This document shows positions 6,255 to 10,367 of a stretch of 10,367 nt of DNA, piece after piece. Within the stretch, counting starts at the first letter, position 1. Each line of letters opens with the position of its first letter. The stretch is from CAZPCZ01 sp964585225. GTDB lineage: Bacteria; Patescibacteriota; Patescibacteriia; JACPHY01. Both the position numbers and the translations under genes were made by a program. The DNA lies in the NCBI GenBank assembly GCA_964585225.1, contig CAZPCZ010000049.1:1-10367 (forward strand), in the 5' to 3' direction. The notes beneath the pieces were generated by a model. The model had not been told where the DNA came from and did no database searches. It worked only from the letters and a program-made list of their open reading frames with translations.

Positions 6255-7142
6255 ATGACCGCCCCACTCGACACCCCCCTGCACCGGCAGCTCGTCTCAA
6301 TCTTGGCGGCAAATCGCGAAGATTCGTACGCGACCCAGCGAAAGCGCGGCGATCACTTGGAGAACGCCGCCCTGATTCTCCACTCCCGCTTCGGACTCCA
6401 GAAGTGGGACAACCTGAAGCAGAAGCACGTCGAGCACATTATCCACGAGTGGAAACGGACCGATCTGGGGCACCGCGCCATCGACGAGAAGTTATCGCAC
6501 CTCCGCTGGCTGGTTCGAAAGATCGGCAAGGCGAACCTCGTCCCGAGGACGAACGCCGAACTGGAGATCGAGCCAGGTCCGCGCCACACCCGCGCGGGAA
6601 AGATCATCGCGGACGCCGACTTGCGGGAAAAGCTCTCGAAAGTCAGCGACCCCCGCGTCAGGGCGATGATGCTTCTTGCCCGACACTTGGGCATGCGCTT
6701 CGAGGAGGCGGCGCTCTTCCGTCCCGGTTGCGACGCGTACGCTTGCCGGGTATGGGTGAAGCGTGGCACCAAGGGCGGCCGGCCACGGTACCTGTTCCTT
6801 TACAACGCGCAGCAGGTCCAAGCCTTGGAATTCGCGCGCAATCTGACAGAAGGGAATCGGGGCCTCATTCCCGAGGAATATCCCACCTACGAGCAATGGC
6901 GCCAGCACGTTTACCCCATCCTGCGGGCTGCGGGAATGAGCCGGAAGACAGATGAGATCTTCCACGACCTCCGTCGAACCTTCATCGTGGAGCGGATGGA
7001 CTACCTCGTGAAGGTCCGAGGACGATCCCGAGACGATGCAGCTACCTTGGTGGCTCGTGAGGTTGGGCATCACCGGGCCGAGGTCTTGAAGTGGTACTTG
7101 GCCGCATCTGAGGTGCAAGCCTCATCAGAGAGGCATGGTTGA
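6255..7142 (+). CDS. Tyrosine recombinase (Phage_integr_N + Integrase_1 type)
   Basis: 295 residues from the ATG at 6255. A GTG at 6099 would add 52 Arg-rich residues outside the family fold; AGG lies 8 bases before the chosen ATG. The N-terminal SAM-like DNA-binding domain is about 20-100 (SYATQRKR, LKQKHVEHIIHEWK, LSHLRWLVRKIGK). The catalytic domain has Arg148 (GMRFEEA), Lys173 in GTKGGRPR, His237 and Arg240 (FHDLRRTF), His272 (EVGHHR) and nucleophile Tyr281, 9 residues on, as is usual. All are present, so the enzyme should be active. The GTKGGRPR motif and N-domain are typical of the integrase group found in integrative elements and islands. Role: site-specific integration and excision, probably at the tRNA-Asp upstream. 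No excisionase-like gene is adjacent, though the small HTH protein downstream might serve. Confidence 0.93.
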   Translation: MTAPLDTPLHRQLVSILAANREDSYATQRKRGDHLENAALILHSRFGLQKWDNLKQKHVEHIIHEWKRTDLGHRAIDEKLSHLRWLVRKIGKANLVPRTNAELEIEPGPRHTRAGKIIADADLREKLSKVSDPRVRAMMLLARHLGMRFEEAALFRPGCDAYACRVWVKRGTKGGRPRYLFLYNAQQVQALEFARNLTEGNRGLIPEEYPTYEQWRQHVYPILRAAGMSRKTDEIFHDLRRTFIVERMDYLVKVRGRSRDDAATLVAREVGHHRAEVLKWYLAASEVQASSERHG

Positions 7143-7212
7143 AGTGCTTTGAAGCGCATTTCGATGTAGGCTCCGGGCGCGACATCTTCCCCGTGAGTTG
7201 ATCTGTGTTTGC

Positions 7213-7235
7213 AGATGCATGAAACTCTTGCATCT
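7213..7235. promoter_or_regulatory. 7-base inverted repeat upstream of HTH gene, candidate operator
   Basis: AGATGCA (7213-7219) and TGCATCT (7229-7235), 9 bases apart, lie 23 bases before the HTH start. The position suits autoregulation by the HTH protein or another dimeric regulator. Confidence 0.4.
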
Positions 7236-7255
7236 ATTGGCGCGTAGAGTATCAT
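7228..7255 (+). promoter_or_regulatory. Putative promoter of the HTH-kinase unit
   Basis: TTGCAT (7228-7233), 16-base spacer, TATCAT (7250-7255, 5 of 6 to consensus). The -35 overlaps the right arm of the inverted repeat, so binding there would block it. Predicted start falls at about 7262-7265, which favours the internal ATG at 7265. Confidence 0.4.
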
Positions 7256-7258
7256 GGA

Positions 7259-7561
7259 ATGACAATGAAACCGTCCTGGAAAACCAGAATCGTGGACCTG
7301 CTCGCAAATCTCCGCGTCGGCCACGCCGAGTTGGCAAGCTTAATCGGCGTGGACCAAGCGACCATATGGCGATGGGCAAACGGTAAGGGCTCCCCACCGT
7401 CTCATTTGATCCAGGGCGTAGTCGAGGCTCTCGAGCGAATCGTCGCGCTCGGACACACGGAGGCGTTTTTCCGGGCCATCAGGGTGCATCGGATCGCGCC
7501 GCACAGCCGCCAAATGTTCGAGGCGATTTTCCACTATTCGTCGGAAAGGAGTCTTGCATGA
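7259..7561 (+). CDS. Small helix-turn-helix protein
   Basis: 100 residues from ATG 7259 or 98 from ATG 7265; GGA at 7256-7258 and the promoter position fit the second better. Seen: an XRE-like helix-turn-helix at about 22-61 (HAELASLIGVDQATIWRWANGKGSPP), with the recognition helix QATIWRWANGK, then a helical tail. The tail (FFRAIRVHRIAPHSRQMFEAIF) has no recognised domain. Role inferred: DNA-binding regulator of its own unit, or a recombination directionality factor for the integrase 120 bases upstream. Its stop overlaps the kinase ATG as ATGA, so the two are made together. The flanking DNA (7143-7260) is noticeably more AT-rich than the left half of the window. Confidence 0.8.
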   Translation: MTMKPSWKTRIVDLLANLRVGHAELASLIGVDQATIWRWANGKGSPPSHLIQGVVEALERIVALGHTEAFFRAIRVHRIAPHSRQMFEAIFHYSSERSLA

Positions 7562-8475
7562 GCGACCGCACGTACGACATCATACGCCTCATCAGCGCCG
7601 AAGGTGGGCAATGCGACGTATACGAGGTCGCCCTCCTTCCCGAAAGGCGGCGATTCGCGGCGAAGTTCCCGAAGGCCATGCTGGCCCACCAGGAGGACTC
7701 TCGCCAGAGGATCGCACGGGAGGCCTCTCACTACCGTCGGCTCCACTCTCCCCGGCCTCATCCCCACATCATCCAGATGTTCGAGCTGATCCGCTGGGGT
7801 GAACGGGACGGCCTTGTCCTGGAACTCATGAAGGATTCATTCGCGAACCGCCTTGATCGCGGGATCGGCGATGTCGAGAAGATCCGGGCCATTCGCGAGG
7901 CCGCGCTCGGTCTTGCCCATCTTCATGACCACGGCATTACCCATCGCGACATGAAGCCATCCAACATCCTTCAGGCCTTCGACGGCCGCTCCTTGGTCAG
8001 CGATCTGGGGTGTGCGACGATCGCGGGGGCCAGCGCCCTCGATCTCACCCGGCTCAGCATCGGGACTCCCGACCTCATGGCCCCGGAACAGCATGGACCC
8101 CGCTACTATGCGGATGCCCGGTCAGACGTCTATGGCCTGGGAACCTGCATCGCTGCCGCGTTCCTCGGCCACTATCCGAGGAAACTCCCCGCCAATGATG
8201 GCCACGGGCTCACGATCGCCTGCGGACCCCAACTGGAGAAGGTCGCCCCTGCGTTCCAGCATCTCCTCCGTCGGTGCCTCCATCCTGATCCGGATGCGCG
8301 CTACTCTTCCATGAGGGAATTCCTCGCCGAGTGGGACGGCCTTACACGCAGAGGCGTTCTCGTAACCCCTCCGAAACCCACTTCTCTCGTAGCGGATCTG
8401 GTGAAGGGCGTGGCCGTTGTAGGATTGTTCGGTTTCGCCCTGGTCGCTATAGCCGCGGCTATTGGAGGCAAGTAA
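7558..8475 (+). CDS. Tail-anchored Hanks-type Ser/Thr protein kinase
   Basis: 305 residues. AAAGGAG (7545-7551) lies 6 bases before the ATG. Kinase domain about 6-265: glycine loop AEGGQCDVYEV (14-24) in which the first and third usual Gly are Ala14 and Cys19; Lys36 (AAKFPK); Glu55 of helix C; the catalytic loop HRDMKPSN (129-136) intact; DLG (149-151) in place of DFG; GTPDLMAPE (169-177); and Asp190 in RSDVYGLG. All residues needed for phosphotransfer are present. A Pro-rich linker (268-275) leads to a single C-terminal membrane helix at about 280-302, with only about three residues after it. The kinase thus faces the cytosol and has no extracellular sensor. Coupled to the HTH gene, which may be a substrate or partner. 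Unlike PASTA or large planctomycete kinases, it carries no extra domains. A role in defence or island control is possible but unproven. Confidence 0.93.
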   Translation: MSDRTYDIIRLISAEGGQCDVYEVALLPERRRFAAKFPKAMLAHQEDSRQRIAREASHYRRLHSPRPHPHIIQMFELIRWGERDGLVLELMKDSFANRLDRGIGDVEKIRAIREAALGLAHLHDHGITHRDMKPSNILQAFDGRSLVSDLGCATIAGASALDLTRLSIGTPDLMAPEQHGPRYYADARSDVYGLGTCIAAAFLGHYPRKLPANDGHGLTIACGPQLEKVAPAFQHLLRRCLHPDPDARYSSMREFLAEWDGLTRRGVLVTPPKPTSLVADLVKGVAVVGLFGFALVAIAAAIGGK

Positions 8476-8476
8476 C

Positions 8477-8647
8477 GTGGTCCGAGATAGTACGTTGCTC
8501 TCCACCGAGCTTTGCGGCGGACAATCGGGTCCCCCAGAACGAACCTTCCTCGTAACCATCGCACCTTCCTCTATCCGGCCGATCACCAGCCTTCCCCAGA
8601 ACACGGATCCACTTCGCCTCTTCAGGACGCTGGTGGCCGAACAGTAG
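8477..8647 (+). CDS. Possible 56-residue small protein
   Basis: A GTG start lies 1 base after the kinase stop with GGAGG (8464-8468) 8 bases upstream, placed inside the last kinase codons. The frame reads VRDSTLLSTEL..., with TFLVTIAP and a final LRLFRTLVAEQ; composition is protein-like with no stop for 56 codons. It has no recognised domain and no membrane helix. It overlaps the 3' end of the opposing gene by 26 bases. It would be a third member of the HTH-kinase unit. Chance occurrence is quite possible. Confidence 0.35.
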   Translation: MVRDSTLLSTELCGGQSGPPERTFLVTIAPSSIRPITSLPQNTDPLRLFRTLVAEQ

Positions 8648-9593
8648 GTCCCTGAAAGAAGCCGTTGGCCACCATCCAGTCGAAAACTCCGTGTCGGTAT
8701 GGGTGGGTGCTGAATCGCTGCCGCGCTGCCTCCAGCCCGTCGCTGATGAACTGCTCCCAGACCACGGCGCAGTTCTCTACCCAGTACGGGATGTCTGTCT
8801 CCGCGGCCAGGACGGCACCGGCCATGTTGGGCATATTGAGGATGTCCATGAACATCTGAAAGCCGTTGGTATCGTCCCTCGTTGCGTATTGGACGTGGGC
8901 CTGCCGAAAGAACTTCGCACAGTAGTCGGCGATCACCAGCCCCTCACCGCCATCCTCCTCGGCGCTGGATGAGGTCACGCGGTAGAAGTCACCTACGCCA
9001 CTTACACGGACGCGCCTCAGGATCTCTTCGATGTCCTCCCGCGGTGCAAAGCCCACGAAGCTCAACATGAGCAGGTGCTGAACGACTCCCTCGTTGATGT
9101 CGCTGCGGCGATCCATCACCCAGTCGCCGAGGAGGCACCGGCCTTCTGAATTCCGGTCCTTCATGAGCAGCCACAGCAGCGCATACCACCGATCGGTGGG
9201 CTCAGAAACTGGCTGGTTCAAGGTCGCGAGCACTTGGAAATCCAGGTTCGCGAGTGGATGGGGAGCGCGACCTTTCTGCCTCTGCTGATCTAGCTCAGTC
9301 AGGGCATCCCCGAGAAAACGCGTGATCGTTACCGCCTCGCTTGGTAGCAGTCGGTAGAAGAATACGAGCCACCCCTTCGCGCGAATCAAAGCCGCCAACC
9401 GGATCATGTCTACGCGCTCCACTTGGCTGGCCTTGAAGTCCGACCCGTACTTGTTGCGCATCCCCAGTATCACCGCGCGCACATCGCCCGCGGAGATGCT
9501 GGTCGGATGGGTCACCACCGCAGCCATCTCCGCCGATTCACCTGCCTGAAACCGGCTGGCCTCGTCCAAGTACACGCGGACTCGATGTTGCAC
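8622..9593 (-). CDS. Hypothetical protein, DUF3800-like (RNase H-fold candidate)
   Basis: 323 residues from a GTG; GGAGG (9599-9603) lies 5 bases upstream and decides this start. N-terminus HRVRVYLDEASRF puts Asp10-Glu11 at the end of a first strand, like the 'YiDESG' opening of DUF3800 proteins. A second strand AAVVT, then FKAS at 53-56 (compare the family's E-x-K-x-s), a helix, a strand GWLVFFYR, and late in the protein VIADYCAKFFR (220-230), like the family's closing ADxxA helix. These acidic residues would form an RNase H-like metal site. The C-terminal 90 residues are unassigned. Reading is by pattern only, so the fold is tentative; DUF3800 proteins often occur on mobile elements and in defence neighbourhoods, with no known reaction. 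Probably in an operon with the gene upstream at 9704. Confidence 0.8.
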   Translation of the reverse strand: MQHRVRVYLDEASRFQAGESAEMAAVVTHPTSISAGDVRAVILGMRNKYGSDFKASQVERVDMIRLAALIRAKGWLVFFYRLLPSEAVTITRFLGDALTELDQQRQKGRAPHPLANLDFQVLATLNQPVSEPTDRWYALLWLLMKDRNSEGRCLLGDWVMDRRSDINEGVVQHLLMLSFVGFAPREDIEEILRRVRVSGVGDFYRVTSSSAEEDGGEGLVIADYCAKFFRQAHVQYATRDDTNGFQMFMDILNMPNMAGAVLAAETDIPYWVENCAVVWEQFISDGLEAARQRFSTHPYRHGVFDWMVANGFFQGPTVRPPAS

Positions 9594-9598
9594 GGATG

Positions 9599-9603
9599 CC
9601 TCC
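9599..9603 (-). promoter_or_regulatory. Ribosome binding site of the DUF3800-like gene
   Basis: GGAGG on the minus strand, 5 bases before the GTG at 9593. Confidence 0.6.
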
Positions 9604-9633
9604 GACCACGCTCCAGCTCACAACAGCTCAAGC

Positions 9634-9655
9634 AGTTCCGCGACGGCGTGGAACT
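9634..9655. repeat. Small hairpin between the two minus-strand genes
   Basis: AGTTCC (9634-9639) and GGAACT (9650-9655), 10-base loop. It could be a stabilising or attenuating element between the genes; there is no T-run. Confidence 0.3.
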
Positions 9656-9703
9656 CGCTGTCCTAGACCTTCCGCACTCCGAACGCGTTCTTCGCCCTAT
9701 CGA

Positions 9704-10367
9704 TCATGACGTTCCAGAAGACCCGGTTCGCGGTCCCTTCTCCCTCTTCGGCCAGAACGCGCCAAGAATGACCCACGTCCCGTGTTGAAGCACTGTCCCC
9801 ACGAAGAAGTGAGTGTCCACGTCCGGCGCGCAGACCTGACCGAAGAACTTCTCCTTTACCTTCTGTGTGGCGGTGCCCTCGTTCCGGTACTTGTCCCTCA
9901 TGGCCCGGTAAAGCTGGCCTACCTCCCAGTCTTCGATCATCATCCGGTGACCCTTGCAGCCCGGCTCCTCGCACGTGTAGGCGTAGGAGAACTTGAACGG
10001 GATCTTCTCCAGCGGCTTTTGTTGAGGGCCGAAAAGGCGTTGTTGCTGGAACAGCGTCGTCCACTGCGGCTTCCAGCCCCGCTCGGTCTCCTCTATGGTG
10101 AAACCCGAAACCGTCTTCGGACGAATGATGCCGAGCGACCGTTGTTCCTGCGGCAGCTTCTGCAAGCCGCACATCGTCTGGACGCCCTTCGCCAAGACGA
10201 TCTTCCCCCGGTCCGCCCAGTTCTTCTTCGTGCCGAGTGGCTCGCCCAGCGGCCGAATGGGCGTTCCGGCGGCAGGACGGAACGACTCGGGACGAGGGTC
10301 CTTGTCGTTTCTCTCAGAGTTTGTGAAGCAATCGGATTCAGCGCTGAGTTGGAGTCGAAGGACGCTT
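9704..10367 (-). CDS. Conserved hypothetical protein, 5' end beyond window, possible frameshift near 3' end
   Basis: The frame is open from the right edge to a TGA at 9706-9704, about 220 residues; the N-terminus lies outside the window. A start inside (TTG 10195 or ATG 10174) is unlikely because the upstream frame also reads as protein (RPESFRPAAGTPIRPLGEP, then KKNWADRGKIVL). Core motifs: SLGIIRPKTV, IPFKFSYAYTC, CxxxxCxGH (CEEPGCKGH), MIEDWEVGQLYRAM, and THFFVGTVLQHGTWVILGAFWP. Family known to me only as an uncharacterised protein with this layout; function unknown. The two Cys and a His could bind metal. After FWPKREKG the -1 frame continues as NRVFWNVMIDRAKNAFGV to a TAG at 9663, which looks more protein-like than the in-frame ending, so an indel or frameshift is suspected. 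Confidence 0.75.
   Translation of the reverse strand, partial: SVLRLQLSAESDCFTNSERNDKDPRPESFRPAAGTPIRPLGEPLGTKKNWADRGKIVLAKGVQTMCGLQKLPQEQRSLGIIRPKTVSGFTIEETERGWKPQWTTLFQQQRLFGPQQKPLEKIPFKFSYAYTCEEPGCKGHRMMIEDWEVGQLYRAMRDKYRNEGTATQKVKEKFFGQVCAPDVDTHFFVGTVLQHGTWVILGAFWPKREKGPRTGSSGTS

Larger units (their letters stand above)
5265..10367. mobile_element. Putative genomic island at tRNA-Asp (right end outside window)
   Basis: Evidence is positional: a tRNA target, an intact integrase, long stretches without genes, genes of unknown function on both strands, and a regulator-kinase pair. The left boundary is taken as the base after the tRNA CCA. No conjugation, phage structural or replication gene is visible, so its class (integrative element, satellite or defence island) cannot be told. 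The right boundary is unknown. Confidence 0.45.

Noticed and set aside
5461..6255. 264-codon plus-strand ORF whose stop overlaps the integrase ATG
   Set aside because: Arg/Ala/Pro-rich with no family pattern, and it runs through the long hairpin; the neat TAATG junction is probably chance.

Overview
The window looks like a stretch of a high-GC bacterial chromosome. The left half is housekeeping DNA and the right half, from a tRNA-Asp gene onward, looks like an integrated genomic island. The lineage cannot be fixed from the sequence. A long-form SHMT, a Gly-rich lipoprotein-like protein, a Hanks-type kinase and an ORF resembling planctomycete integrase tails hint at Planctomycetota or a similar high-GC phylum, but this is only an inference.

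Left half (1-5132). A serine hydroxymethyltransferase gene (glyA, minus) runs off the left edge. Upstream of it, on the plus strand, lies a small PC4-like ssDNA-binding protein gene; the space between them holds a GTTACG palindrome plus a third copy. The PC4-like gene overlaps tail-to-tail with a minus-strand mgtE magnesium transporter. mgtE is ATGA-coupled to an upstream gene for a two-TM protein with a PH-like tail. The start codon of that gene overlaps, head-to-head, the start codon of a BtpA-family TIM-barrel gene on the plus strand. A consensus sigma70-type promoter across the btpA stop codon drives a cysteine-rich, poly-glycine secreted or lipoprotein gene, which ends at a textbook rho-independent terminator.

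Junction (5144-6254). A well-formed promoter precedes tRNA-Asp(GTC). Just after the tRNA is a short ORF that resembles an integrase C-terminal tail. About 700 bases follow without a convincing gene but with many hairpins, one with 16-base arms and a single mismatch.

Island (6255-10367). A complete tyrosine recombinase with all catalytic residues comes first. It is followed by a compact unit of a small helix-turn-helix protein, ATGA-coupled to a tail-anchored Ser/Thr kinase, and possibly a 56-residue small protein. On the opposite strand, converging on this unit, are two genes of unknown function: one DUF3800-like, and one conserved hypothetical that is cut by the right edge and may be frameshifted near its end. 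The HTH-kinase pair and the opposing pair are candidate cargo (regulatory or defence); no function is proven by the sequence.
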